Of a stretch of DNA of 64,000 bases, positions 1 through 9,087 are shown piece after piece. Position 1 is the stretch's first letter; each line of letters begins with the position of its first letter. The stretch covers positions 1 to 64,000 of the forward strand of contig JADFLR010000014.1 in assembly GCA_022564295.1 (NCBI GenBank). Reading direction: 5' to 3'. The DNA comes from Bacteroidota bacterium (GTDB lineage: Bacteria; Bacteroidota; Ignavibacteria; Ignavibacteriales; Ignavibacteriaceae). A program made the position numbers and the translations under genes. A model generated the notes under the pieces. That model had not been told where the DNA came from. It saw only the letters and a program-made list of their open reading frames with translations, and ran no database searches.

Positions 1-2
1 TT

Positions 3-302
3 TACTTAAACAAACGATCAAATGAAGAACTTGAAGCTGAAGGTTTTTCAAGGGAAGTTATGAGGCGTGTTCAAGCATTAAGGAAAGAAGCTGGACTGGA
101 GAAGACTGATAAAATTTCTTTATTCGTCAAAGTTGATGAAGAATTAAAAGAAATGCTTGATAAATGGGAAAAAACAATAAAAGAAAAAGTCAATGCTTCC
201 ATAATAAAAATTTCTGAATTAAATCCAGTTAAAAAGTTCAAAAATCGCAGTAAAGAGAAAGTTAGACATGAAAGATTTGAATTGTTTTTGGAAAAGGTTT
301 GA
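3..302 (+). CDS. ileS: Isoleucine--tRNA ligase, C-terminal fragment (cut by window edge)
   Basis: Only the last ~99 codons are in the window; the frame is open from base 3 and stops with TGA at 300-302. The residues EEGFSREVMRRVQ-type stretch followed by ALRKEAGLEKTDKISLFVKV, then a Lys-rich end, match the anticodon-binding/tail region of the eukaryote/archaeal-like IleRS used by many Bacteroidota. The first in-frame ATG (60) is internal, not a start. The enzyme charges tRNA-Ile in the cytoplasm; its catalytic core lies upstream of the window. Identification rests on this tail only. Confidence 0.8.
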   Translation, partial: YLNKRSNEELEAEGFSREVMRRVQALRKEAGLEKTDKISLFVKVDEELKEMLDKWEKTIKEKVNASIIKISELNPVKKFKNRSKEKVRHERFELFLEKV

Positions 303-303
303 T

Positions 304-651
304 ATGGAAAATTTGTCTTCAAATGGAACCAGTTTGTTTTATGATGTAAATCTTAAGAGTATAGCCAAGAATAGACTTTTACTTACTTTTAAGCTCTTAA
401 ATTCTCCCTTAGAGAAAATTGTTTTAGGTGTTTTTACAAGGACCAATTCCGGATTTTTTAAGTATAAACATTTGAATCCTGAAATTATTGTATCTTTCTC
501 TGATTATACAAATAATACACAACGTGTAGATTTTTTAGAAGAAATTGAAATATATTGGACTTTGATACGAAAAAGTAGGGTTGACATTGGGATGTGTGGA
601 TATGAACCTTGCAAAAATTATGAATCTCCTGAATTCCATCTAAATAATTAA
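304..651 (+). CDS. Hypothetical protein, 115 aa
   Basis: Not recognised. I start it at ATG 304, one base after the ileS stop, rather than at an ATG at 268 inside ileS. The product is soluble-looking, mixed alpha/beta, with no signal peptide, TM segment or known motif; two Cys occur near the C-terminus (GMCGYEPCKN). It sits between ileS and a chimeric cysS-like ORF, i.e. beside a probable rearrangement junction, so it could be part of inserted foreign DNA. Codon use looks like real coding sequence, but nothing supports a function. Confidence 0.4.
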   Translation: MENLSSNGTSLFYDVNLKSIAKNRLLLTFKLLNSPLEKIVLGVFTRTNSGFFKYKHLNPEIIVSFSDYTNNTQRVDFLEEIEIYWTLIRKSRVDIGMCGYEPCKNYESPEFHLNN

Positions 652-1075
652 AGATTTACAAAAACTCGTATCTAATTTCGCAGAAGAATTTGGATTACGA
701 GGTGAAGCACTTTATAAAAAAGTCAGGGATTTTCTCAAAGACAAGATCGATCCCAAATTATTAGATGATAACAGAGGTGAAATAATGGGTGAATTTGAAA
801 AACCGGAAAAGGAATTAGCCGGCATTAAAAAAGCCCTTGTACCGGAAGAGAAAATTACCGAAATTCCAATAGAAAAAAGAACACCAGAACAGATGCTTGA
901 AAGAGGTAAGGAATTGGTTGATAAAGGAGAAATTAATCCTCAATCCATTACAGAAGAAATAGCAAACGGAAAGCAGAGAGCATTACAACCGGATGAAGTT
1001 GCATCACTTGTTTATTACAAAGCTAAGTTAGATAAAGAGTTTGATAGTGTTTACAAAAAAATAGATGAAGCAATA
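644..1075 (+). other. Phage/mobile-element-like coding segment fused in frame to cysS
   Basis: After a stop at 641-643 the frame is open from 644 and runs without a stop into the ORF that begins with ATG 785. The encoded stretch (KDLQKLVSNFAEEFGLRGEAL..., then RTPEQMLERGKELVDKGEI... and a short helix with VASLVYYKAKLDKEF) is unlike any CysRS. It resembles the helical linker regions of large polyvalent proteins of phages and conjugative elements (resemblance from memory, not searched). The switch to CysRS sequence occurs around 1060-1095. No start codon precedes 785 convincingly, which suggests the 5' part of this mobile gene has been lost. Confidence 0.5.
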
Positions 1076-2251
1076 AAAAATGAAAACTTTAACGAATTTG
1101 CAAAAAAATACATCACCGCTTTTTTTGATGACCTGGAAGAATTAAAACGAATGAAAGCAGATATTTATCCTAAAGCAACAGAGCATATGGATGATATAAT
1201 AAGTATGATTGAATCTTTGGAGGATAAGGGATTTGCATATAACATTGATGGCAATGTGTTTTATGAGGTATCAAAATTTAAAGAGTATGGAAAGTTAAGC
1301 GGAAAAAATATTGATGATCTGGTTTCTGGGGCGAGAATAGAAATAAATGAAGATAAGAAAAATCCGCTTGATTTTGCACTTTGGAAAAAAGCAAAGTCCG
1401 GTGAACCGTATTGGGAAAGCAGGTGGGGCAAAGGCAGACCCGGCTGGCACATCGAGTGCTCTGCAATGAGCTGCAAACACCTTGGAGAATATTTTGATAT
1501 TCACGCTGGTGGAAATGATCTCATCTTTCCGCATCACGAAAATGAAATTGCACAAAGTGTTGCTTCAAACGATAAACCGTTTGTTAAGTACTGGCTTCAC
1601 TTTGGCTTTTTAAATATCGAAAATGAAAAAATGTCTAAATCACTTAGTAATTTTATTACCGCAAGAGATGTGTTAGCAAGACATTCCACTGAAGCAGTAC
1701 GATTATTTTTTACACAGGCATATTATCGCGGTCCGCTTAATTTTAGTGATGAACTACTTGTTGCGGCTGGAAAAGGATTGGAGAAGTTCAAAAATCTTGT
1801 TGATAGAATAAGCCTGGAATTAAATAAAAACCGAACTGAAGGAGCAGCACCTGATATAGGTATAAAGCAATTTGAAGATAAATTTATTGCAGCAATGGAT
1901 GACGATTTTAACACAGCGCAGGCAGTTGCTGTTATTTTTGATTTTGTAAAAGAAGTAAACCGTAGGATTACAGAAACCGAACACATTAGTGTTGAATTTT
2001 ATAAAAATGTTAAAGTATTCCTGGAAAAAACTGCGGTAGAAGTATTAGGAATTATGAATTTTGATGTTGATGACAAATCTGCAAATAAGGATATCGATGT
2101 AAATTTTATTCAACAAATGATTGACCGGAGAACGGAAGCAAAAAATGAAAAGAATTACGCTCGTGCAGATAAAATAAGGGAAGAGTTAAAAGAACTTGGT
2201 ATTGAATTGAAAGATTCAAAAGAGGGCACGACTTATAAAATAGTTAATTGA
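785..2251 (+). CDS. cysS: Chimeric cysteinyl-tRNA synthetase lacking the N-terminal catalytic half
   Basis: From about residue 100 onward this is a class I CysRS: ATEHMDDI, GKLSG, GKGRPGWHIECSAMS with zinc-ligand Cys225, FPHHENEIAQS with zinc-ligand His250/251 and Glu, the KMSKS loop at 282-286, and the C-terminal DALR-like helical domain. The first ~100 residues are not CysRS. The usual start, with the zinc-ligand Cys of the VCGPTVY motif, the HIGH signature and half of the Rossmann fold, is missing and replaced by a phage-like helical stretch. Without HIGH it should not activate cysteine, so an intact cysS must exist elsewhere if this is genuine. An assembly join is the main alternative explanation. 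Confidence 0.75.
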   Translation: MGEFEKPEKELAGIKKALVPEEKITEIPIEKRTPEQMLERGKELVDKGEINPQSITEEIANGKQRALQPDEVASLVYYKAKLDKEFDSVYKKIDEAIKNENFNEFAKKYITAFFDDLEELKRMKADIYPKATEHMDDIISMIESLEDKGFAYNIDGNVFYEVSKFKEYGKLSGKNIDDLVSGARIEINEDKKNPLDFALWKKAKSGEPYWESRWGKGRPGWHIECSAMSCKHLGEYFDIHAGGNDLIFPHHENEIAQSVASNDKPFVKYWLHFGFLNIENEKMSKSLSNFITARDVLARHSTEAVRLFFTQAYYRGPLNFSDELLVAAGKGLEKFKNLVDRISLELNKNRTEGAAPDIGIKQFEDKFIAAMDDDFNTAQAVAVIFDFVKEVNRRITETEHISVEFYKNVKVFLEKTAVEVLGIMNFDVDDKSANKDIDVNFIQQMIDRRTEAKNEKNYARADKIREELKELGIELKDSKEGTTYKIVN

Positions 2252-2283
2252 TTTAACGCAAATAGTTTTTTAATGATAGAGAA

Positions 2284-3756
2284 TCACTCTTTCTCAAAAA
2301 TATTCCCCACCCCAAAAATATAATTCGGGTCGAGAGTCTTTTTAAGCACTCTCATTTTGTTTACATTTTCCTGCCCGTACATTTCTATAAGATATTCCGT
2401 TTTATTTTTACCAACTCCATGTTCTGCTGAGAATGTTCCACCTAACGAAATTGCATGGCTGCAAATGCCTTTATATAGTTTTTTCCCTTTTGCAAATTCT
2501 TCTTCAGTTTTCGGCAGCATATTAAGATGAATGTGTGAATTGCCCAAATGACCATAAATAACATAGTCTAATTTCTTTTCTTCTACATCCTTCTTAATAG
2601 CATAATAAAAATCAATAAGATTTTTATCCGGCACAGCAACGTCTGTTCCTAGCTTTCGAAAATTGTTTAGGCTTATATACTCGTTCACGTTAGTGGAAAT
2701 TGTATGTCTGAAACCGATAATATTTTCTTTGTCTTTTTCAGTCATTGCTAACCATGCATCTTCTTCTTTACCGTTGTAATCTAAAAATAAGTTTATCCAC
2801 AATTCTAATAAATCGTCTTCATTTTCATTGCATTGCTGCTCAAACCAAACTGCAGCTTCGGCATTAACAGGAATATTTGGATAATCGTTTATTAAGAATT
2901 TTAAAGAGTTCTTATCAAAATATTCAAGTGCTGCTGCATCGATTGAATTAATTATTTTTAGTCTTCTGTTCTTATACGATTCATCTCTTGCTTTGATTAA
3001 AAAGTCTAAAGCATTATTTTCAGTCTCAAAAAATAAAATGCAAGAAAGTTCATTAAATGGTAATGGTAGTAGTTTTAATTTTATTTTTGTAATCACTCCC
3101 AAAGTTCCCTCCGAACCGATAAACAGGTCAATTGCATCCATATTACGTTTACAAAAATAGCCGGAGGCATTTTTTGTTTTCGGCATCTCATAATCAGGGA
3201 GTGTTAATTTGATATCTTTCCCGGAAGATGTTCTTAACGTTAAGTAAAGATCATCCGCAAAATTTTCTCCTCTCTTCAGATAAAGAAAATCTCCATCAGG
3301 TAGTATTATTTCTAATTCTTCAATGTAATTTCTTGTGGGACCGTATTTAAATGTTCTTGCACCCGAAGCATTAGTTGCAACGGTTCCACCAATAAAACAA
3401 TTTCGTTCTGTCGGATCGGGCGCATAAAGCAGCCCTTTTTGTTTAACCGTATCCTGTAATTCTGAAAGGAGTATGCCCGGCTCAACTATTACAAAGTTTT
3501 GTTCCGTATTTATTTCAACTATCCTGTTAAGCCTTTCAGTTGAAATTACAATTCCGCCTTTCGGAACTCTAGCTCCTGTTAAGCCAGTGCCATTACCCGA
3601 AATTGTAACTGATTGTTTTTTTTCATTTGCTTCCTTAATTATTTCAGCCGTTTCAGAAACATTTTCCGGAATATAAACTGCATCGCAAAATCCTTTTGTG
3701 TTAGAAGCATCAACTAAATAGTTTTGTATTTCATCTTGTTCGGTTTTAATTATCAT
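2284..3756 (-). CDS. FAD-linked oxidase, GlcD/D-lactate dehydrogenase family
   Basis: 490 aa from ATG 3756. An N-terminal PCMH-type FAD-binding domain shows VTISGNGTGLTGARVPKGG and EPGILLSELQDTVKQKGLLYAPDPTE, with the FIGGTVATNASGARTFKYG flavin-binding run. The C-terminal FAD-oxidase domain has YGHLGNSHIHLNM and a closing GGTFSAEHGVGKNK. This is the glycolate/D-lactate dehydrogenase family, oxidising a 2-hydroxyacid with electrons to a quinone or partner protein. The substrate cannot be told from sequence. The frame stays open upstream to 3936, but that part translates a palindromic repeat element (3869-3993), so I exclude it from the gene. Confidence 0.85.
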   Translation of the reverse strand: MIIKTEQDEIQNYLVDASNTKGFCDAVYIPENVSETAEIIKEANEKKQSVTISGNGTGLTGARVPKGGIVISTERLNRIVEINTEQNFVIVEPGILLSELQDTVKQKGLLYAPDPTERNCFIGGTVATNASGARTFKYGPTRNYIEELEIILPDGDFLYLKRGENFADDLYLTLRTSSGKDIKLTLPDYEMPKTKNASGYFCKRNMDAIDLFIGSEGTLGVITKIKLKLLPLPFNELSCILFFETENNALDFLIKARDESYKNRRLKIINSIDAAALEYFDKNSLKFLINDYPNIPVNAEAAVWFEQQCNENEDDLLELWINLFLDYNGKEEDAWLAMTEKDKENIIGFRHTISTNVNEYISLNNFRKLGTDVAVPDKNLIDFYYAIKKDVEEKKLDYVIYGHLGNSHIHLNMLPKTEEEFAKGKKLYKGICSHAISLGGTFSAEHGVGKNKTEYLIEMYGQENVNKMRVLKKTLDPNYIFGVGNIFEKE

Positions 3757-3868
3757 TTTTTTGTTTTCTTGTTGATTCGCATTCAAATTTTCTTTGTTGT
3801 TAAAAAACTGTTGTACAAATGACTCCTTCGGAGAAACGGTTAAACTATTAATTTGATTGTTGGGTAGA

Positions 3869-3993
3869 GGTTGTCTCAAAAGTAAAAATTGCGGAATTGT
3901 CATTCCCACGAAAGTGGAAATCTCGTAAATTTTCAAACAGCTGGATTTCCGTTTTCACTGAAATGACAAACATTCGGACCTTTTGAGACAGCC
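3869..3993. repeat. 125-bp element with terminal inverted repeats (MITE-like)
   Basis: The ends are GGTTGTCTCAAAAG (3869-3882) and CTTTTGAGACAGCC (3980-3993), which are inverted copies with one mismatch. Nested inside is a second inverted pair around GTCATTCCCACGAAAGTGG and TTTTCACTGAAATGAC. It codes for nothing and is too small for a transposase, so it resembles a miniature inverted-repeat element or large palindromic repeat. It lies just upstream of the FAD-linked oxidase gene and could spuriously extend that gene's predicted N-terminus. No target-site duplication is evident by eye. Confidence 0.6.
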
Positions 3994-4048
3994 GCTACGA
4001 TATAAAAAAGTGCTTATCTAACTGTTAATAATTTATCAAGACGACCGA

Positions 4049-5377
4049 TCAACTAAAGTTTCTAAGTAAATTAAGATATTCTTTTTGAACATCTAATTCC
4101 GGAACCTCCTTTCCATTTCTAATAATAGAATTATTAATGCCCAATTTAATAAAAAGCATATTCAATGCATCAAACATATTTATTTCGGGGAAGGCAGTAT
4201 CTCTTAAATGATGAATGAGTTTTAATGTTTTAAATCCATCGAACCAAATTTTTCTTTGGTGTGATAATTGTTTCCCGGATTTTGTATTACTTAAAATCTT
4301 CTCCCATTGCTTTAGGTAATTATTTTGGAGTAAAAAGTTATAAAGTTCGGTATGGATTTCTTTAGCTTGATTTAAAACATCCTGTGGATCTGAAATCGCA
4401 TCCGAATTATAAATTTCCAACCATTCTTTTAATATTCCAAACACATCAGGATCAAATAATAAATATTCATCCCGAATCTTTGACAAAAATCTTGTTACAC
4501 GTTGTCCTGTTCCAAAAGGCACCCGCCATGAACTTCTTTTTGATGGATAAACTATTGCACAATCAATTTTATTAATTGGATAATTCTTAGCGAGCTTTTC
4601 CAGAAAGTAAAAATCTTCAGCCGCTTTTCGTTTGTTCATTCCGCCGATTTTCATATAGGCGTTGTGATAACACATCATAGTTGAACCGATTGTGTGAAAT
4701 GCATAATCTGAGCCGGCGAATATTAATCCTGTTACATAGTATCTTAAAAATATTTCGTAGCAAATTATTGCCGCATTATACTCATCTGTCCCATCAACCG
4801 GATGTTCAAAATTTACAACTGCAACAGAGTAATTGTTTTTATTAAAATCATTTATGATGTTGGTTAAATAAGTTTGCGAGATGGTGCAGTCAGCATCTAG
4901 ACATATGATCATCTTTTTTGTGCCTTTTGAATAATCAAAAATTGTAAGTGAGAGATCCATTCCAATCTTTCTTGCTAAACCAACTCCCGCTTGCTTTGTG
5001 TTTAACTCTTTGCCTTCAGATGAAGCATCTATCAATCCAATCTGCAATCCCGAATTAATTATCTCTCTTGAAAAATCACTATTATTATCAGCACCAATGA
5101 TTGAACGAAGAAGATTTATACTATTTAAATTATCTTCTTTTATTTCATTACTGGAAACAGGGGAGTTATTGATAACAAATAAAATCAAAGACAATGGAAA
5201 AAATGCCGGATCATTTTTAGAGAGAGATTTTAGCAACACTTTTATATTATCATATTCGGCAATTGCAGGAATTACGATTACATTATTAATTCCATTTTTT
5301 CTTTGCCATTCAATCTCATAATTTTTTATTAAATGTTTACTCAGATATGAAAGAACATCAATCGAAAGGTTTTGCAT
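4049..5377 (-). CDS. Glycosyltransferase family 2-like protein
   Basis: 442 aa. The N-terminus INNVIVIPAIAEYDNIKVLLKSL is a GT-A nucleotide-sugar-binding strand; CLDADCT supplies the DxD-type metal-binding motif, and AAEDFYFLEKLAK supplies the ED acceptor/base motif of family 2. No TM segments are clear, so a soluble or peripheral enzyme is likely. Its start overlaps the end of miaA by 20 bp, so the two are probably translated from one mRNA. Donor and acceptor are unknown. Confidence 0.75.
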   Translation of the reverse strand: MQNLSIDVLSYLSKHLIKNYEIEWQRKNGINNVIVIPAIAEYDNIKVLLKSLSKNDPAFFPLSLILFVINNSPVSSNEIKEDNLNSINLLRSIIGADNNSDFSREIINSGLQIGLIDASSEGKELNTKQAGVGLARKIGMDLSLTIFDYSKGTKKMIICLDADCTISQTYLTNIINDFNKNNYSVAVVNFEHPVDGTDEYNAAIICYEIFLRYYVTGLIFAGSDYAFHTIGSTMMCYHNAYMKIGGMNKRKAAEDFYFLEKLAKNYPINKIDCAIVYPSKRSSWRVPFGTGQRVTRFLSKIRDEYLLFDPDVFGILKEWLEIYNSDAISDPQDVLNQAKEIHTELYNFLLQNNYLKQWEKILSNTKSGKQLSHQRKIWFDGFKTLKLIHHLRDTAFPEINMFDALNMLFIKLGINNSIIRNGKEVPELDVQKEYLNLLRNFS

Positions 5378-6314
5378 TTTTCTCCATTCTCTCCTTGATA
5401 AAACTTAGAACAGCATTATAATCTTTCCCATCAAACCAATTTATATTAACGCCCTCCCTTTCCATTTTTCTAAACCAGGTCATCTGCCTCTTGGCAAAAC
5501 TGTGAATTGCGCTGTTAAGCTTTTGGTACATATCATTATAATTTAGTTCTCCCCGCAAGTGTTGGCTTATAAATTTATATTCCAAACCAAAGAATGATAA
5601 TTTATTATGTGTAATTCCCATATCCGAGAGATTTTTAACTTCATCAATCATTCCTTCATCCAATCTTTTTTTAAGCCTGTTAGTTATTCGTCTTTTTATT
5701 TCGTTACGCTCTAATTTAATTCCAATATTCAAAGAAGAAATGGGATTTTGGGATTGAATATTTTCAAATTGATTTGCTTCTTCAATTAATATTGCTTTAA
5801 TAATTCTCTCTTTAGTAATTAAATCGGTTATGTTATGCTGTTTTGGTTTGATGTTTAGAAGTATTTCCCGCAGTTTTTCTTCCGAACAATTTTCTAATTC
5901 CTCAATTCGGTTTTGTGATAAATCTGCTTTACGTAATTTATAGTTTTGTAAGATTGCACTTAAATACATTCCTGTTCCACCTACAAGAAACGGCATCTTT
6001 CCTGCAGTTTTAATTTTTTCAAACGATTGATAAAAATCTGATTTAAAACGATAAAGATTATATTCTTCGGTCGGTTCGGCAATATTGATCAAATGATAAG
6101 GGACATTAATAATGTCAACTATATAATCACTTAAATCTTTCCCCGTACCAATATCCATATATTTATAAACTTGGCGAGAATCTGCAGAAATTATTTCTCC
6201 GTTTAATTCTTTTGCAAGAAATGCGGCTAACTTTGTTTTACCTGTAGCAGTTGCACCGAGAAGAGCAACTAAATTGAAATTTGTTGGTTCATCTTTAAGA
6301 TGGGGTAGTTCCAT
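5358..6314 (-). CDS. miaA: tRNA dimethylallyltransferase
   Basis: 318 aa, normal length. P-loop LLGATATGKTKLA, IISADSRQVYKYMDIGTGK and LVGGTGMYLSAIL are the diagnostic blocks of MiaA; the C-terminal FAKRQMTWFRK is also characteristic. The enzyme transfers a dimethylallyl group from DMAPP to N6 of A37 in tRNAs reading UNN codons, the precursor of ms2i6A. It overlaps the downstream glycosyltransferase gene and lies 12 bp after the kinase-like gene 6327-8321, forming a minus-strand operon. Confidence 0.95.
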   Translation of the reverse strand: MELPHLKDEPTNFNLVALLGATATGKTKLAAFLAKELNGEIISADSRQVYKYMDIGTGKDLSDYIVDIINVPYHLINIAEPTEEYNLYRFKSDFYQSFEKIKTAGKMPFLVGGTGMYLSAILQNYKLRKADLSQNRIEELENCSEEKLREILLNIKPKQHNITDLITKERIIKAILIEEANQFENIQSQNPISSLNIGIKLERNEIKRRITNRLKKRLDEGMIDEVKNLSDMGITHNKLSFFGLEYKFISQHLRGELNYNDMYQKLNSAIHSFAKRQMTWFRKMEREGVNINWFDGKDYNAVLSFIKERMEKNAKPFD

Positions 6315-6326
6315 AGATGAAAAACA

Positions 6327-8321
6327 CTACTCTGTTTTTGTATCAGAGTTACTATCTACATCTGATTTTAACTCTGCATCATCATTAACGAATGGAGAAT
6401 GGTCAAATTGAGGTATCAATTCAGCATCTGTAGAAATAGGTATGCTAAATGTAAATGTTGTTCCTTCATTCAATTTGCTCGAAAATGTAACCTGTCCCTT
6501 ATGCAGTTCAATTATTTTTTTCGTGATTGCCAAACCAAACTTATTCCTTCCTTTGGTTTCGGAAAAAACTGTCTCAAATATTTCATCTTTGTCTTCATCG
6601 GGTATTCCTGCACCTTCATCACTGATAATTATATTTGCGTAAAGACCTTCTTTCTCCGTACTTATATAAAGATTTCCATTTTTTTCCATCGCATCACAGC
6701 CATTTTTGATTGCCTGGTATAATGCCATATAAAGTTTGCCCGGATCAATTTTTACTTTGGCATCCTCACTAAATTTTTTAAAAAGATTTATATTTCGTGA
6801 ATCACAATATTCTGAAAGCAGTTCGGATATGCTGTTCAGGTAGGAGTTAAGACTGAAGTTTTCCAAATTTAATTCGAAATCTGATTTATAATAATCGGAA
6901 GCTGCTTGAATAATATCGGGGAATAAGTTTGCCTGTTTCTGAAGCATTGATATTATCTCTTTTACTTTCTCCGAAAATTCTTCGTTGTTTAAAAGTAAAG
7001 CGTAACGGTTAATAACATTTACGGGAGTTGAAATGTTGTCAGCTAAAAATTTTGATATATTCATACTCGCATCTTGCTTTTCTTCCTCAATCATTTGCTC
7101 AATACGCTTGCTTCTTTCAATGGCAAGAGCAGTATGACCCGAAATCAATTTAACTTTTGTTATTTCATCCTCTGTAAATTTTTTGCTACTATGTGCTAAT
7201 TGGAGCACCGCAACAATTTCTTCGTTGGTGTTTAATAGAGGGACATAAATAATATATTTTAACCTGTCATCTCCCGGTTGATCAATTTCAGAAACGAACC
7301 GGCTGTCTTCCGAAGGATTATCGAAATTAATAATTCTTTTTTGCAGTAAACATGTACCTGTTAAACCCTCGGAAATTTTATAAAACGTATGTTTTTTTAT
7401 CCTCCCCTTATCATTGACGTACCTTGTTATGTTACCAGCATATTCTTCTACCAAATAAATTTCTCCGGCTTCTGATGAGGTTAAAACTTTCATTCCGTTT
7501 ATTACAGATTGGATTGTATCATAAACAGTTAACTGGCTATGCACGGCAATTAGGACCCCAAGAATTATTTGAACATCAATTTCTTCCATGGGAGGTTCTT
7601 CTACCAATTGTTCCTGCTCTTCTAAAGTCGGTTGTTCAATTTTAATTTCCGTGCCCTCGTCTAATTCCATATTTAATTTTATGTTTTCATCACTAAAATC
7701 TTTACTTAAATTTTCGTCATCAATTTCTAATTTCTGTTCAGTATTAGAGTCTTCTTGCTCAATAATTGCAGATATTGTTTCTGAAATAGATTCGCTGCTA
7801 TTTTCAAATTCTTGGGTAACAATTTTAGATTGTTCTTTTTTAGGTGAGTTTGTTGCTCTAAATGAAATTGGTTTTGCTGCATCAGTCAACTTAATTCCAC
7901 CGGTGGAAACCGATTCTGCTTCGGGAAGTTCAACCTCACCATAATTATCGATATTATTTTTGATGACTTCTGATTTGGATAACAGAGCGTCGAATATTTT
8001 TTCATCTATTAAATATAAAAGGCATTTGCTGTTAGCAACAGCCGAGGAAATTCTGCGGGTTTTTTCTATCAGTTCTTTTTCACCAAAGAAGTTATTAAAT
8101 ATTTTATTGCTTATATAATGACTGGAAGGGAATTTTATTTTAACATCACCCCTAAGCAATAAGTATAGAGAATCAGCACTGTCGCCAGTTTCAAAAATTA
8201 TATCACCCTCTATAACATCCTTAAAATATTCCGGCTTGAAAAGAGTGTTTATCACCGAATCGTTTACACCGGCAAAAAACTTATTTAGTTTTATTTCTTT
8301 AGTGTTCCTGTGTATTGTCAT
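6327..8321 (-). CDS. Cyclic-nucleotide-binding/GAF/histidine-kinase-like protein without the phospho-acceptor His
   Basis: 664 aa. Residues ~20-125 are a cNMP-binding beta-barrel (GDIIFETGDSADSLYLLLRG); 150-250 is an acidic, low-complexity linker; 255-400 is a GAF domain; 535-630 is an HATPase_c domain with N-box NGCDAM, G1 DEGAGIP and G2 GRNKFGLAI. In the dimerisation helix the usual HELRTP is FLADNISTP, so the position of the phosphorylated His is Asp428. It may therefore be a pseudokinase or regulate a partner rather than autophosphorylate. No TM segment is seen, so it is cytoplasmic. It is divergent from the sigma-factor gene starting at 8527. Confidence 0.8.
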   Translation of the reverse strand: MTIHRNTKEIKLNKFFAGVNDSVINTLFKPEYFKDVIEGDIIFETGDSADSLYLLLRGDVKIKFPSSHYISNKIFNNFFGEKELIEKTRRISSAVANSKCLLYLIDEKIFDALLSKSEVIKNNIDNYGEVELPEAESVSTGGIKLTDAAKPISFRATNSPKKEQSKIVTQEFENSSESISETISAIIEQEDSNTEQKLEIDDENLSKDFSDENIKLNMELDEGTEIKIEQPTLEEQEQLVEEPPMEEIDVQIILGVLIAVHSQLTVYDTIQSVINGMKVLTSSEAGEIYLVEEYAGNITRYVNDKGRIKKHTFYKISEGLTGTCLLQKRIINFDNPSEDSRFVSEIDQPGDDRLKYIIYVPLLNTNEEIVAVLQLAHSSKKFTEDEITKVKLISGHTALAIERSKRIEQMIEEEKQDASMNISKFLADNISTPVNVINRYALLLNNEEFSEKVKEIISMLQKQANLFPDIIQAASDYYKSDFELNLENFSLNSYLNSISELLSEYCDSRNINLFKKFSEDAKVKIDPGKLYMALYQAIKNGCDAMEKNGNLYISTEKEGLYANIIISDEGAGIPDEDKDEIFETVFSETKGRNKFGLAITKKIIELHKGQVTFSSKLNEGTTFTFSIPISTDAELIPQFDHSPFVNDDAELKSDVDSNSDTKTE

Positions 8322-8526
8322 TAAAGTTTACAGATTTGAGAAAATTATATTTAATAAATGATTGTACTAGATATTAATTATTCAATACAATTAAATTACT
8401 AATTACTTTGAAAAATGACCAATAAGAATATTGAATTCCAATACAATATGCGAACAATTTATGTTAAATTACAGCGCAAAAAATAAAGATAAGTGGAAAC
8501 CAATTTTTGATCAGTGCATCATATTA

Positions 8527-9087
8527 ATGGAAGAAACAGAAATTATAAAACTTGCGCAGGAAGGCGATAGAAAAGCTCTTGCTCAAATTGTGAAAAATTA
8601 TGAGCAAACCATCTATAACTTTGCATTTAAAATATGCAGGGATAAAAACAAAGCAGAGCATATTATGCAGGAGACATTTTACAGCATGGTTAAGTCACTG
8701 CATCAGTTTGATGGTAACTCAAAATTATCTACCTGGCTGTACAAGATAGTTTCGAATCATTGTTTAATGCTTGCGAGGAAGATGAAGAGTCGTCCGTTTG
8801 TTTCGCTTGATGATGATGAAGGATTATTTGAAGATAAGTATGCTGCCGATTGGAGTACGCTTCCGTATAAAAGTACGGAAAATGATGAACTTAAATCGAT
8901 ACTGGACGATGCAATAAAAAAATTATCTCCGGATTATCGGATGATTTTTATTTTACGTGATGTAGAAGGACTATCAACCAAAGAAACAGCAGGGGCAACA
9001 GAACTTTCTGTTCCGGCAGTTAAATCGAGATTGCACCGTGCAAGAGCTTTTTTAAGAAACGAACTAAATAAATCTTTTCAAAAATGA
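8527..9087 (+). CDS. ECF-family RNA polymerase sigma factor
   Basis: 186 aa from ATG 8527 (MEETEIIKLAQEGDRKAL). Region 2 is present (YNFAFKICRDKNKAEHIMQETF, then STWLYKIVSNHCL) and region 4 ends in LSVPAVKSRLHRARAFLRNEL, the typical recognition helix. I prefer 8527 because ECF proteins begin this close to region 2; a TTG at 8431 and an ATG at 8461 are longer alternatives. Its stop overlaps the ATG of the next gene (ATGA), a translational coupling typical of sigma/anti-sigma pairs. Confidence 0.85.
   Translation: MEETEIIKLAQEGDRKALAQIVKNYEQTIYNFAFKICRDKNKAEHIMQETFYSMVKSLHQFDGNSKLSTWLYKIVSNHCLMLARKMKSRPFVSLDDDEGLFEDKYAADWSTLPYKSTENDELKSILDDAIKKLSPDYRMIFILRDVEGLSTKETAGATELSVPAVKSRLHRARAFLRNELNKSFQK

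Noticed and set aside
1261-1555. Three minus-strand ORFs (to 86 aa) inside the cysS-like gene
   Set aside because: Frames antisense to conserved CysRS motifs; no ribosome sites and low-complexity translation.
2284-3936. Longer FAD-oxidase start at 3936
   Set aside because: The first 60 codons translate a palindromic repeat element; the family begins near MIIKTEQDE.
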